64,000 nucleotides of DNA from Dehalococcoidia bacterium (lineage in GTDB: Bacteria > Chloroflexota > Dehalococcoidia > Lucifugimonadales > GCA-002694895), in NCBI GenBank assembly GCA_029936815.1, contig JAPYRX010000008.1, positions 1 to 64,000 on the forward strand, in the 5' to 3' direction. Shown here in pieces: positions 9,570 through 21,541 of the stretch; within the stretch, counting starts at the first letter, position 1, and each line of letters starts with the position of its first letter. A program made the translations under genes and the position numbers. The notes under the pieces were generated by a model. The model had not been told where the DNA came from. It ran no database searches and saw only the letters and a program-made list of their open reading frames with translations.

Positions 9570-10934
9570 TCATGAAGCTCTTTCATACTGGATTTTGAAT
9601 CCATTATTATCTACATAAACTTTATTAATAAAATTTAATTTCAATTCATCTTTAGCTAATATTGAATCAAGGTTAATTTCATATTTAACAGATTTTTGTA
9701 TCTGTTTGTAATGAATTAAATATAATTTAAGTACATCAACGCCGATTTTTCCTTTTGAAGTATTAATCAAAGCATCTTTAAATAATTTTCTCGCATTAAG
9801 AACGGCATTATTTCTTTTAAGTTTTATTTTTTTTAAAATTGTCGGGAGCTTTTTTGTGTAATTTACTCTACGAGTTAAAAGATCTTTGTCAAATTTAGAT
9901 ATAAACTTTCTTTCGAAATTTTCTGCAGAAATCGAACTAGATTCACAATGACCTGAATTTTGTTTTTTGGAGCATTTATAATATCTATATTTTTTTTTAT
10001 TTAAATTAGTATTGTTGACATACTTAATCTTTTTTGTAACTCCAATCATCTTAGAGTCACAAAAATTACAATATAAAATACTCGACAACAAATAATTCTC
10101 AACATCTATACTAGTTCTAACAGGCCTACGAAGATATAATTTCTTTTGTGCTTCCATATAGATGTGAGTATGTATAGTATTAGGATGCGAATTAGGAATA
10201 GAAACACCAAATCTTTTAGAAGTCCCTATATAAACAGGATTTTTTACCAAATTATAAACAGTAGATATATTCCATAAATTATTCTTCTTTGTTTTATATT
10301 TTTTTTCATTTAAAATTTTAGTTATTTTTCGAATACCCAATTCTTGGTTAACATATAAATCAAAAATTTCTTTAACGATTGTTGATTCTTTCACATTAAT
10401 AGTTAAATAACCATTAGAATTCAATTCGTACCCAAATGGTAATCTACCCATCCATTTACCCGTGGCAAATTTATTTTTCATTTTTGTAGAAATAAAAGAT
10501 GACCATTGAAGATTATCATTATTCTTGTATAGATATCTTTGAACTGTATCTTGGTATGGGTCCGGATTTTCTTCATCGACACACAATACTTTACATTTAT
10601 AGTCTTCAAACCAAATTAAATTCTCAATGATTTCTTCGATAGATCGACCTAGATCAGAAGAATTTTTTATTACTACCAAATATTTTTTGTTATTTAATTT
10701 AATATCTTTGCGTAATTTTTCAAATTCACTAAAAATAGATAATCTAGTCATACTATTATCAACATATGTTTCAATTTCAGTATGATCATTAAGATAACAA
10801 TAATTTTTTAATATCTGATTATATTCATCTTTAAAATTTTTCCCATGTTTATTTTCATGTAAAAAATATCCAACTGCTTGCATTTGTATTGTTTTGTATT
10901 TGAATTGGTAAATATTTATTAGACTCTTTTTCAT
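9570..10934 (-). CDS. Serine-recombinase-like protein, catalytic serine apparently missing
   Basis: This 454-residue protein has the layout of a large serine recombinase. An N-terminal resolvase-like region is followed by a Recombinase domain (the GKWMGRLPFGY segment near residue 165), a zinc-ribbon-like part (CNFCDSKM near 295, later CSKKQNSGHC) and a C-terminal tail. In active family members the N-terminus reads YxRxS with the nucleophilic serine. Here the same place reads GYFLHEN, and the usual DRxxR segment reads SSDLGRS. Catalysis is therefore doubtful and a DNA-binding or structural role is possible. It converges on the CoA-transferase and is divergent from cysS. No flanking att-like repeats were seen. 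Confidence 0.75.
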   Translation of the reverse strand: MKKSLINIYQFKYKTIQMQAVGYFLHENKHGKNFKDEYNQILKNYCYLNDHTEIETYVDNSMTRLSIFSEFEKLRKDIKLNNKKYLVVIKNSSDLGRSIEEIIENLIWFEDYKCKVLCVDEENPDPYQDTVQRYLYKNNDNLQWSSFISTKMKNKFATGKWMGRLPFGYELNSNGYLTINVKESTIVKEIFDLYVNQELGIRKITKILNEKKYKTKKNNLWNISTVYNLVKNPVYIGTSKRFGVSIPNSHPNTIHTHIYMEAQKKLYLRRPVRTSIDVENYLLSSILYCNFCDSKMIGVTKKIKYVNNTNLNKKKYRYYKCSKKQNSGHCESSSISAENFERKFISKFDKDLLTRRVNYTKKLPTILKKIKLKRNNAVLNARKLFKDALINTSKGKIGVDVLKLYLIHYKQIQKSVKYEINLDSILAKDELKLNFINKVYVDNNGFKIQYERAS

Positions 10935-11001
10935 GTAACAATTACAATTATTTCTAGGTATAATTTAATTAAAATTAATATCATATCTTTTTCCAAATCA
11001 A

Positions 11002-13179
11002 ATGAAAAATCTTTTACTATTTAACACACTTAGTAAAAAAATTGAAACATTTAAATCTATAGGCGAAACTGTAAAAATATATACGTGTGGACCTACAGTA
11101 TACAGAGATGCGCACATAGGGAATATGAGAACTTATATTTTAGCTGATGTATTGAAAAAAACATTGAGTCATTTAGGGTATAAAGTTATTCATGTAAAAA
11201 ATATCACAGACGTTGGTCACATGAGACAAGAAATGTTAGAACAAGGCGAAGACAAAATAGTTGCTGCAGCTATAAGAGAAGGAAAATCCGCAAAAGATAT
11301 CGCCTCTAATTATACAGAGAAATTTTTTGCAGACGAAAAAAAATTGAACATTTCAAAAGCCGACTTCAATCCCAAAGCAACAGAACATATCGATGAAATG
11401 TTAAATATGATAGATAAACTGGTAAAAAAGAAAATTGCATATGTAAATAATGCTAATGTCTATTTTGATATTACAAAATTCAAAAACTATGGAAAATTAT
11501 CTGGAAATATTGCGAATTTATCTACATTAAATAATAATGTAGAGATTGATCCAAGCAAATTAAATCCTAATGATTTTGCATTATGGAAATCTGCAGATAA
11601 AGACAGAGAATTGATTTGGGATAGTAAATATGGACCAGGGTTCCCCGGTTGGCATATTGAATGTTCTGCTATGTCACAAAAATACCTCGGGGAACATTTT
11701 GACATACATACAGGAGGAGTAGACAATATTTTTCCTCATCACGAAGGAGAGATAGCTCAAAGTGAAAGCATTTTTAACAGCAAACATGTGAATTACTGGA
11801 TACACGGACAGCACTTGTTGTCTGAAGGAATCAAAATGTCTAAATCAAAACAAAATGAGTATTTGATTGCCGATATTTTTGAAAGATCAATTGATCCTTT
11901 AGCTTTTAGATATCTATGCTTAATGACAAATTACAGAACAAAATTAAATTTTACTTTTTCATCATTAAAATCAGCTCAAAAAGGCTTAAATAAATTAAGA
12001 CACAAATATTGGATTTTTAAAAGTTCAAATGAAAAAATCAATCAAAACAAAACACATTCATGGTTCGAAAAAATTGATGATGAATTAATTAATAACCTAA
12101 ATACTTCTAAAGTTCTTTCATTGCTGTGGAAATTAACAAAATCAGATCTTAACGGATCTGAAATATGTCATATATTTGAGTACATAGACCCTATAATATG
12201 CCTAGATTTCAAAACACATTATGAGGAAAAAAATAATCATACAATCCCGACTGAAGAATATAAAACAAGAAAAACATTAAGAATAAATAAAGACTACTTA
12301 AATTCAGATTCTATCAGATCAGATTCGAAAACTAATACAAAATTAAAGTACTACGATAATAAAAATGGTGACTACTCTGTAAAAAAATTATCAGAATATG
12401 AAAATTTTAACCATAACAAATATATTTCAGGATCTGTTGATATCAAATCTAATTTGTTTAGTATAAGTAAATTTGATTTATCAATAGGGATTGTAGTAGA
12501 TGAATATATTGAAGATTTTGAAAGATGTATAGATTCAATAATAAAATTTATCCCTGAAAATTTAAGCTATGAAATATTAATAGCACTTAACGGCACTACA
12601 GATTTACAAAATCAAAATCTGAAAAACAGACACTCAAACAATCCAAATTTATTTTTCATTGCAATTGATCCAGTATGTGGAGCAGGATCAGTTCGAAATA
12701 TATTAATTAAAAAAGCATTAGGTAAGAATATATTTTTAATTGATACTAGCTTAGAAATAACTGGGGATATTTTCAATTCTATTTTAATTGACCTGAAAAA
12801 TATAAATATTGGTATGATAGGTCCGTATGGGCTGAAAACCAATGATTTGCATCATTTTCACGAAATTTCCGAATCAAAAGAATATGTAGATGCGATTCAA
12901 TTATATTTAATGGCTTTCAGAAGAGAAATTATTAACTGGTCTGGATTATTTAGGGAAAATTTCAGATTTTATAGAAATTTGGATATAGATTTTTCATTTC
13001 AAATCAAAAATGCTAAGTTAAAATTATTATCAAATCCTGATTTAGAAATAATAAGACATGACCATAGCGTATGGGAGAACACACATCCTAAAACTCGTGA
13101 TGAATTAAGTAAAGATAACTACAAGAGATTTTTAGACAAATGGAAAGATTACAAACATTTGCTTAATAACGCAAAATGA
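11002..13179 (+). CDS. cysS: Cysteinyl-tRNA synthetase fused to a GT2-like glycosyltransferase domain
   Basis: Residues 1 to about 450 are a complete class I cysteinyl-tRNA synthetase: CGPTVYRDAHIGN at the N-terminus (zinc Cys and HIGH-type motif), WHIECSA and PHHEGE (further zinc ligands), KMSKSK near residue 278, and a C-terminal helical segment (KTRKTLR, then SDSIRSDS) resembling the usual CysS end. After a low-complexity linker, residues about 490-720 look like a family 2 glycosyltransferase: SIGIVVDEYIEDFERCIDSI, EILIALNGTTD and a GAGSVRN segment. Where active GT2 enzymes have D-D/D-x-D, this reads LIDTSLE, so transferase activity is uncertain. Bacterial CysS is normally about 460-500 residues; this is 725 with no interruption. 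The next gene overlaps by 4 nt. Confidence 0.9.
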   Translation: MKNLLLFNTLSKKIETFKSIGETVKIYTCGPTVYRDAHIGNMRTYILADVLKKTLSHLGYKVIHVKNITDVGHMRQEMLEQGEDKIVAAAIREGKSAKDIASNYTEKFFADEKKLNISKADFNPKATEHIDEMLNMIDKLVKKKIAYVNNANVYFDITKFKNYGKLSGNIANLSTLNNNVEIDPSKLNPNDFALWKSADKDRELIWDSKYGPGFPGWHIECSAMSQKYLGEHFDIHTGGVDNIFPHHEGEIAQSESIFNSKHVNYWIHGQHLLSEGIKMSKSKQNEYLIADIFERSIDPLAFRYLCLMTNYRTKLNFTFSSLKSAQKGLNKLRHKYWIFKSSNEKINQNKTHSWFEKIDDELINNLNTSKVLSLLWKLTKSDLNGSEICHIFEYIDPIICLDFKTHYEEKNNHTIPTEEYKTRKTLRINKDYLNSDSIRSDSKTNTKLKYYDNKNGDYSVKKLSEYENFNHNKYISGSVDIKSNLFSISKFDLSIGIVVDEYIEDFERCIDSIIKFIPENLSYEILIALNGTTDLQNQNLKNRHSNNPNLFFIAIDPVCGAGSVRNILIKKALGKNIFLIDTSLEITGDIFNSILIDLKNINIGMIGPYGLKTNDLHHFHEISESKEYVDAIQLYLMAFRREIINWSGLFRENFRFYRNLDIDFSFQIKNAKLKLLSNPDLEIIRHDHSVWENTHPKTRDELSKDNYKRFLDKWKDYKHLLNNAK

Positions 13180-14606
13180 AACTTTTAGTTAATGCTAAAA
13201 TTTTTAGTTCTAAAAGGCCTCAATCTATATTAATCCAAAATGAAAAAATAATTTTCATAGGTGATTTCAAAGATATAAATATATCAAATGATTCATTAGA
13301 AATAATAGATTGTAAAAACAATTCAGTCTTACCTGGCTTCATCGATGGTCATTGTCATCCTTTTGAGACAATATCAAATTTAAGTAGTATAGATTTATCA
13401 AACGAATCATTCAGATCAAAAAATGATATATACAATTTTTTCAATAATTTAAAATTTAACCAAGATCTCAAATTATTGAAATTCCATGGTTTTGAGCATA
13501 GATATTTAAATTCTGATTTAAGCTTAAAATTTTTTGATGACTTAAATATTAATATTCCATTAATAATTAAACATCGAACCGGGCATCTTATTTTTACGAA
13601 TTCACTCGCAATGAAATATGCAAAATTAAATATAAAAAACCTGGAATATCCAATAAATTCTATGGAAATACACAAGAAATTTTCAGATTTATCTTCAGAA
13701 AATTACTATTATAATTTAAAAATTTACAATAGTAATTTAATAAAATTTGGATATACCACAATAGTAGATGCGGGGGCATCAAATGATATTTTAAAGTTCG
13801 AAAAATATCAGGAATTAAAATCCGCGAAATCTCTATCTCCGAACATATGTTTTATGATTGGAAGTAATCACATAAATGAATTTCAAAATATAAATAATAA
13901 TAAAGAATTATTTATTGGCCCAACAAAATTCATGATTAATGAATATCTTGATATTTTAGAAATAGAAAATTTACTCAAAAAACATTTGATTTACTCAAAA
14001 AACGATATCGCATTTCACGCAATAAGTTCAGAAATGATTTTCAAAATAATTCACATATTATATGAAAAATTATCAATACTCTTGTCTGATAGAAATATAC
14101 GATTAGAGCATGCTACTGAGTTCATACCTGAATTTTATTTAAAATATCAATCAAAAAACTTATTTTTAATTTACAATCCAAATTTCATTTATGATCATGG
14201 TGATTTTTATATAGAGAATCAAGACGAATTTGAAATCGGAAGTTTATTTAATTTAGCTGAAAGCATGAATAAAGGATATAATGTCGGTCTTGGAACAGAT
14301 GCCCCTTTCGGAAATTACAATCCGTTCAGAATGATTTTCACAGCGTTAAATAGAATCACAAAAAATAACAAAATAATTAAAAGTGAAACTAAGATTAATA
14401 TTGAAGATATATTAAAATCGTTCTCGATAAATAATGCTAGGGCTATAAATACAAATGGGACAACAGGGTCTGTTAATATAGGTAAAAATGCAGATTTGAT
14501 CATACTGAACAATGATATTAACAGTTTATGTGATGATTCAGAAATATTAAATACAAAAGTGATACATACCATAATCAACGGTAAATCAGAATATAAAAGT
14601 TGCTGA
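13176..14606 (+). CDS. Amidohydrolase (YtcJ-like, Amidohydro_3 family)
   Basis: This 476-residue metal-dependent hydrolase has the N-terminal beta-sandwich strand and FIDGHCHPFE metal motif near residue 58, HR-GH near 125, a RLEHATE segment near 308 and the GLGTDAPF aspartate motif near 370. It ends with the usual second beta-sandwich part (GKNADLIIL). The substrate is not predictable. It starts inside the last codons of cysS-GT (4-nt overlap), so the two are probably cotranslated. Its end forms half of a terminator shared with the convergent prenyl synthase gene. Confidence 0.85.
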   Translation: MKLLVNAKIFSSKRPQSILIQNEKIIFIGDFKDINISNDSLEIIDCKNNSVLPGFIDGHCHPFETISNLSSIDLSNESFRSKNDIYNFFNNLKFNQDLKLLKFHGFEHRYLNSDLSLKFFDDLNINIPLIIKHRTGHLIFTNSLAMKYAKLNIKNLEYPINSMEIHKKFSDLSSENYYYNLKIYNSNLIKFGYTTIVDAGASNDILKFEKYQELKSAKSLSPNICFMIGSNHINEFQNINNNKELFIGPTKFMINEYLDILEIENLLKKHLIYSKNDIAFHAISSEMIFKIIHILYEKLSILLSDRNIRLEHATEFIPEFYLKYQSKNLFLIYNPNFIYDHGDFYIENQDEFEIGSLFNLAESMNKGYNVGLGTDAPFGNYNPFRMIFTALNRITKNNKIIKSETKINIEDILKSFSINNARAINTNGTTGSVNIGKNADLIILNNDINSLCDDSEILNTKVIHTIINGKSEYKSC

Positions 14607-14638
14607 TTCTAATAAGATTTAATAGAATCAGCAACTTT
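14596..14638. terminator. Bidirectional terminator between convergent genes
   Basis: AAAGTTGCTGATTCTA (14596-14611) and TAGAATCAGCAACTTT (14623-14638) form a perfect 16-bp stem with an 11-base loop. T-rich and A-rich tails flank it. The arms include the last codons of the amidohydrolase and the last codons of the prenyl synthase, so each gene's end codes for protein and terminator at once. Confidence 0.85.
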
Positions 14639-15601
14639 ATATAGAATGTTTTTTAATTCAATAGATTCAAATGTGGCCAAGGATATTTTAGATTTATTAA
14701 TATATTCATTTCCTATTTCTAATGATTTAGTTATGAACCCCTTATCGTTCAAATATATTCTTAATTGATTAATATTTATTTTTTTGTTTTTCAAATTATA
14801 CAAATATACAGGGTTGTTTTTTCTGTCTTGTTCAAATGATAGAATTATAGGTAAGGTAAAAATCCCGTTTGAAATATCTAATCCAACATTTTTACCTGAA
14901 CGATTATTTTTTTCAAGTTCTGTGAAATCTTTTATATCATCAAAAATTTGGAATGCATATCCTAAGTTTTTACCATAATTTTTAAGCATATCGGAATGAT
15001 TTTTATCAAAACCTGCTAATTCTCCGCCGGACCAAGTTGCTGTTTCAAATAATGAAGCTGTTTTTTTTTCTATTCTATAAAAATATTTAGTCTTATCTTG
15101 CGTCAAATCATTCCTACTATTCATTTCATGCAATTGTCCCATCGACAAATCAACTATTGTATTAGCAAATTTATTTACAACATCAATATTTTTTGTTTCA
15201 CAAACATACATTGCTGATTTCGCAAAAATAATGTCACCCATCATGACTGCCATATCATTACCATACAAATTGTTAAACGACTTTTCCCCTCTCCTATGTG
15301 TAGCGTTATCTACGATGTCATCATGGATCAGGCTAGCAGTATGTAAAAGTTCAATGGCAATAGACATATTAACAATACTTGATTTGACTGTATCATTATA
15401 AGAAGGGGATAATTTCCCAATAAGTAGAGTCAAGATTGGTCTTAATAATTTTCCGTTTTTTGAAGTAGATGTAACTTCTTTGACTAATTTTGTAATATAT
15501 TGATCATCGAAATCGATGTCTAACAATTTGTTTTTTACTAATTCAAATTCACTGGTAATTAGTTTGTTTATACTATTTTTCAAAGGAATAGAAATTGGCA
15601 A
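14609..15601 (-). CDS. Trans-polyprenyl diphosphate synthase
   Basis: This 330-residue all-helical enzyme condenses isopentenyl diphosphate with allylic diphosphates. The first aspartate-rich motif is HDDIVD near residue 95, with HRRG shortly after, and the second is FDDIKD near 220. The class makes quinone side chains or shorter prenyl chains; chain length cannot be assigned safely. It ends the leftward run rsmI-metG-prenyl synthase and starts 1 nt after metG. Confidence 0.9.
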   Translation of the reverse strand: MPISIPLKNSINKLITSEFELVKNKLLDIDFDDQYITKLVKEVTSTSKNGKLLRPILTLLIGKLSPSYNDTVKSSIVNMSIAIELLHTASLIHDDIVDNATHRRGEKSFNNLYGNDMAVMMGDIIFAKSAMYVCETKNIDVVNKFANTIVDLSMGQLHEMNSRNDLTQDKTKYFYRIEKKTASLFETATWSGGELAGFDKNHSDMLKNYGKNLGYAFQIFDDIKDFTELEKNNRSGKNVGLDISNGIFTLPIILSFEQDRKNNPVYLYNLKNKKININQLRIYLNDKGFITKSLEIGNEYINKSKISLATFESIELKNILYKVADSIKSY

Positions 15602-15602
15602 T

Positions 15603-17252
15603 TCATTCCTCTAATTTTTTAAACAATGGACCATTGAAATTAATTTGTTGACCACCAGGCAAGTCATTTTCAGACCATTCCCATTGTATGTCTTCATTCT
15701 CTTCAAATCCTAATACTTTATTAAGATTTACTGATGAGAAAGGTAAATAGGGAGTAAATAATACCTTTAAACAATTAATTGCTGTTAAGCATATCCATAT
15801 AACTTCAGCTGCTTTTTCTTTATCATTTTTCACTAATCTCCATGGCTCTTTTATATCTATATATTTGTTGATACTAGCGGACAATTGCATGATTTGGGTC
15901 AAGCCTTTTCTAAGTTTAACGTCACTAATTTCATTTTTAACATTTTCAAGTGTTTGGTAACATTGATCCAAAATTAATTTCCCCTCATCATCAATGTTTT
16001 TAGCGTGCGGAACTTTTGAATCAAAATTTTTTACACAAATATTAACTACACGATTAACTAAATTTCCATAAGAAGCTACCAATTCATGATTGTTTGATCG
16101 AATTAACTCGCTTAAGCTAAAATTAGTATCAGAATTTTCAGGTAAATTTGAAGCTAATGCATAACGTATAGTATCAGCTTCATACATATCGCTTAATTCA
16201 TTGGCCCATAATGCCCAATTTCGACTAGAAGATAATTTTTGACCTTCCAAATTCAAATATTCATTTGCAGGAATATTATGAGGTAAGTTCAACTCACCTC
16301 TCCCCATCAAAATAGCAGGTAAAATAATTGAATGAAAGATTATATTGTCTTTTCCCATAAAATAATATGACTCGCTTTCATTTTTCCAATATTCTTTCCA
16401 TTGATCTGGGTCAGTATCTTTAGAAAAATATTCGATCGATGCAGATAAATATCCTAATACTGCTTCAAACCAAACATAGATACGCTTTTTTTCCCATCCT
16501 TCAACAGGTACTTTTATACCCCAATCTATATCTCTTGTTATAGGTCTGTCTAATAATCCGTCAGACATAAATCCAAGGGACGCTTTTTGCACATTAGATT
16601 TAAAATTATTTTTAGAATTCAACCAAGTTTTCAAATCGTCTTCAAAATGACTTAATTTCAAGAAGAAATGGTCAGATTTTTTAAAAATTATCACATCAGA
16701 TTTAGAGCATATTTTACATACCATATCAATCAAATCTTTTGGGTCTAAAGTTTTTCCGCAATTATCACACTGATCACCTCTGGCATCTTTTGAATTACAA
16801 TCAGTATTAGGGCACGTGCCTTCAACATATCGATCTGCCAAAAATCTTTCACAATCAGAACAATAAGGTAAAATCATCTCTTTAGAATATATAAAACCTT
16901 TATTTAATAAATCATTAAATATATCTTGAACTATAAGCTCGTGATTTTTTGTACGCGTGGATGTAAATAAATCAAAATCAATTCCTAATTTATCCCATGA
17001 TTTAAGTATATCTTTATGATAGTAATCAAATAATTGCTCAGGAGTTTTATTTTCTTGAATAGATTTGATCACCACAGGTGTTCCGTGAGCATCACTTCCT
17101 GAAACCATCAATACGTCATTTCCTAACATTCTATTAAATCTTGCAAATATATCTGCTGGCAAATAACATCCAGCTAAATGACCAATATGTATACCACTGT
17201 TGGCATATGGCCAAGCGACTGAAACTAAAATCTTTTTCTTATTTTTATTCAA
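15603..17252 (-). CDS. metG: Methionyl-tRNA synthetase
   Basis: This 549-residue class I synthetase has the HIGH-type motif in SGIHIGHLAG near residue 18 and the KMSKS loop as KLSSSR near 335. A four-cysteine double zinc knuckle (CSDC, CPNTDC, CDNC, CKIC) is inserted around residues 130-185. It lacks a C-terminal tRNA-binding (Trbp111-like) extension. It lies 13 nt downstream of rsmI. Confidence 0.96.
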   Translation of the reverse strand: MNKNKKKILVSVAWPYANSGIHIGHLAGCYLPADIFARFNRMLGNDVLMVSGSDAHGTPVVIKSIQENKTPEQLFDYYHKDILKSWDKLGIDFDLFTSTRTKNHELIVQDIFNDLLNKGFIYSKEMILPYCSDCERFLADRYVEGTCPNTDCNSKDARGDQCDNCGKTLDPKDLIDMVCKICSKSDVIIFKKSDHFFLKLSHFEDDLKTWLNSKNNFKSNVQKASLGFMSDGLLDRPITRDIDWGIKVPVEGWEKKRIYVWFEAVLGYLSASIEYFSKDTDPDQWKEYWKNESESYYFMGKDNIIFHSIILPAILMGRGELNLPHNIPANEYLNLEGQKLSSSRNWALWANELSDMYEADTIRYALASNLPENSDTNFSLSELIRSNNHELVASYGNLVNRVVNICVKNFDSKVPHAKNIDDEGKLILDQCYQTLENVKNEISDVKLRKGLTQIMQLSASINKYIDIKEPWRLVKNDKEKAAEVIWICLTAINCLKVLFTPYLPFSSVNLNKVLGFEENEDIQWEWSENDLPGGQQINFNGPLFKKLEE

Positions 17253-17265
17253 AATTATTCACTAT

Positions 17266-18072
17266 TTATTTTTCTATCCAAATATTGTAGATATCTTTTC
17301 TTGGTAAATCGAATATTTCTGATATTATTTTAGTAGCATTTTTAAGAGACACACCATTTTGTATCATATATTCAAGTTCAACTTTAACATATTTATCAAA
17401 ATCTTCATCAAATAGTTCATTTTTGGAATTTTCTCCAGATATTAAAATCACAAATTCACCAATATTAGGAATAGTAGCAGTATCTATTTCGTTTAAATTA
17501 AAACTTATAACTTTTTCATGAAATTTAGTGAGTTCGTGAAAAAGTATAATGTTCCGATCTTTCAGTTTTTCTTTTAATAAATTTATAGTATTAGAAATTC
17601 TTTTTGGGCTTTCAAATACAAAAGTGTCCTCTTTTCGTAAATTTAATTTAGATAACAAAATTAGTTGATCTTTATTTGTCCTTGGGAAAAATCCGTCAAA
17701 CACAAATTCATTTAATTGTTTACCTGAAATTGAAATAGATGCCATTAAAGCTGAAGCTCCTGGAATTGAAATCACAGGTATATCATTCTCTCTAGCTAAA
17801 TTTATCAATTTATACCCTGGGTCAGATAATAAAGGTGTGCCAGCATCAGAAATCAAAGCAATATCACCAGATAAAAGCTTCTCTAAGTAAAAATTATGTC
17901 TATGATCATCGATATATCTTATTAAAGGTTTAGAAATGTTGTAATGTGAAAGTAGTGTTTTGGTTACTCGAGTATCTTCACAAAAAATAATATCTACTTC
18001 ATTTAAAATTCTAATAGATCTAAAAGTCATGTCTTCTAGATTTCCAATTGGTGACGCAACAACATATAACAT
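17266..18072 (-). CDS. rsmI: 16S rRNA (cytidine1402-2'-O)-methyltransferase
   Basis: This is a tetrapyrrole-methylase-fold enzyme that methylates the ribose of C1402 in 16S rRNA. Typical elements are LYVVASPIGNLEDMT at the N-terminus, FCEDTRVTKTLL, SDAGTPLLSDPG near residue 80 and PGASALMASISISG near 110. I chose the ATG at 18072 because the family starts just before LYVV; a TTG four codons upstream (18084) is also open, and neither has a clear Shine-Dalgarno sequence. It heads the leftward rsmI-metG-prenyl synthase run. Confidence 0.93.
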   Translation of the reverse strand: MLYVVASPIGNLEDMTFRSIRILNEVDIIFCEDTRVTKTLLSHYNISKPLIRYIDDHRHNFYLEKLLSGDIALISDAGTPLLSDPGYKLINLARENDIPVISIPGASALMASISISGKQLNEFVFDGFFPRTNKDQLILLSKLNLRKEDTFVFESPKRISNTINLLKEKLKDRNIILFHELTKFHEKVISFNLNEIDTATIPNIGEFVILISGENSKNELFDEDFDKYVKVELEYMIQNGVSLKNATKIISEIFDLPRKDIYNIWIEK

Positions 18073-18250
18073 AAAAAATGCCAATAATAATTATATGTAA
18101 GAGAATATATCCCTCACTAAAATAAAATTATAACATCAATGATAAAAAAATAATTAACAATATTTATTTATAAATAATATATATAAATGCATGTTTCTCT
18201 AGGCTTAAATCTTTTATACTATCTGAAGATTTTATTAAACAGGAAAATTT

Positions 18251-19255
18251 ATGAAATTAGGTATAATTGGCGCAACGGGTGCAGTAGGAAAAGTATTTTT
18301 AGATTTACTTCCTAAATCTAAACTAAATGTTTCAGAATTAAGGTTAACTGCATCAGAAAGATCAATAGGAAAAAAAATAAAATATAATAATACTGATTAT
18401 ATAATCCAAGAAAATTCTGAAGATTTTTACGTTGGATTAGATTACGTTTTCAGCTCAGCTTCAGCAGAAGTCAGTAAAAAAGCTGCTGAAAAGTCAAAAA
18501 AACATAATGCCATTATGATCGATGATAGTTCGGAATTTAGAATGAATGAAGATGTACCTCTTGTGGTTCCAGAAATAAATTCAGAATCACTGAAATCACA
18601 TAATGGAGTAGTTGCTATTCCAAATTGTACAACAACTCCACTAGCAATGATATTAGACGCGGTAAGATCCGAATATAATTTAAAAAGAGTTATTGTCGAT
18701 ACCTATCAAGCTGTTTCTGGAACAGGAAACTTAGCAATAAAAGAATTACTAGATCAAACAAAACATTATTTAGACAATGGAACAATTTCAGATAAGAAAA
18801 ATGTTTACTCACATAATATTGGTCTAAATCTAATTCCTCATGTTGAATCTCCTCTTGACAATTTATACACGAAAGAGGAAATGAAAATGTTATATGAAAC
18901 AAGAAAAATTTTATCTGACCCCGAATTAAAAATATCAGCCACTTGTGTAAGAGTTCCCGTAATAAGATGTCATTCTGAAAGTATAAATATTGAATTTGAT
19001 AAACCTCCAAATATAAATCAAATTTCAAAAATACTTAATCAATATAATGGAATCACTGTATTAGATGATATTAAAAATGATTTATACCCTACTCCCTTAT
19101 TTGGTGAAGGCAAACATGATATATTTATTGGCAGATTAAGAAATGATATTTCAAATGAAAATGCGATAAATTTATGGGTAGTAAGTGATAATTTAATAAA
19201 AGGTGCAGCTTTGAATGCAATTCAAATTCTTGAAGTATTTGAAAAAATTGGCTAA
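18251..19255 (+). CDS. asd: Aspartate-semialdehyde dehydrogenase
   Basis: This 334-residue enzyme reduces aspartyl phosphate to the semialdehyde for lysine, methionine and threonine. The NADP-binding GATGAVGKVFL motif is at the N-terminus and the nucleophile Cys is in PNCTTTP near residue 126. An RVPVIRCHSE segment with substrate-binding residues lies near 238. An AGGA-like ribosome site precedes the ATG. dapA follows 41 nt downstream, so the two lysine genes probably form one transcript. Confidence 0.96.
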   Translation: MKLGIIGATGAVGKVFLDLLPKSKLNVSELRLTASERSIGKKIKYNNTDYIIQENSEDFYVGLDYVFSSASAEVSKKAAEKSKKHNAIMIDDSSEFRMNEDVPLVVPEINSESLKSHNGVVAIPNCTTTPLAMILDAVRSEYNLKRVIVDTYQAVSGTGNLAIKELLDQTKHYLDNGTISDKKNVYSHNIGLNLIPHVESPLDNLYTKEEMKMLYETRKILSDPELKISATCVRVPVIRCHSESINIEFDKPPNINQISKILNQYNGITVLDDIKNDLYPTPLFGEGKHDIFIGRLRNDISNENAINLWVVSDNLIKGAALNAIQILEVFEKIG

Positions 19256-19296
19256 TATGTTTTAACTAATTAATTTTATTTCACTTAGAGAATAAT

Positions 19297-21527
<2,231 letters not shown>

Positions 21528-21541
21528 CTATATTTCTTAAG

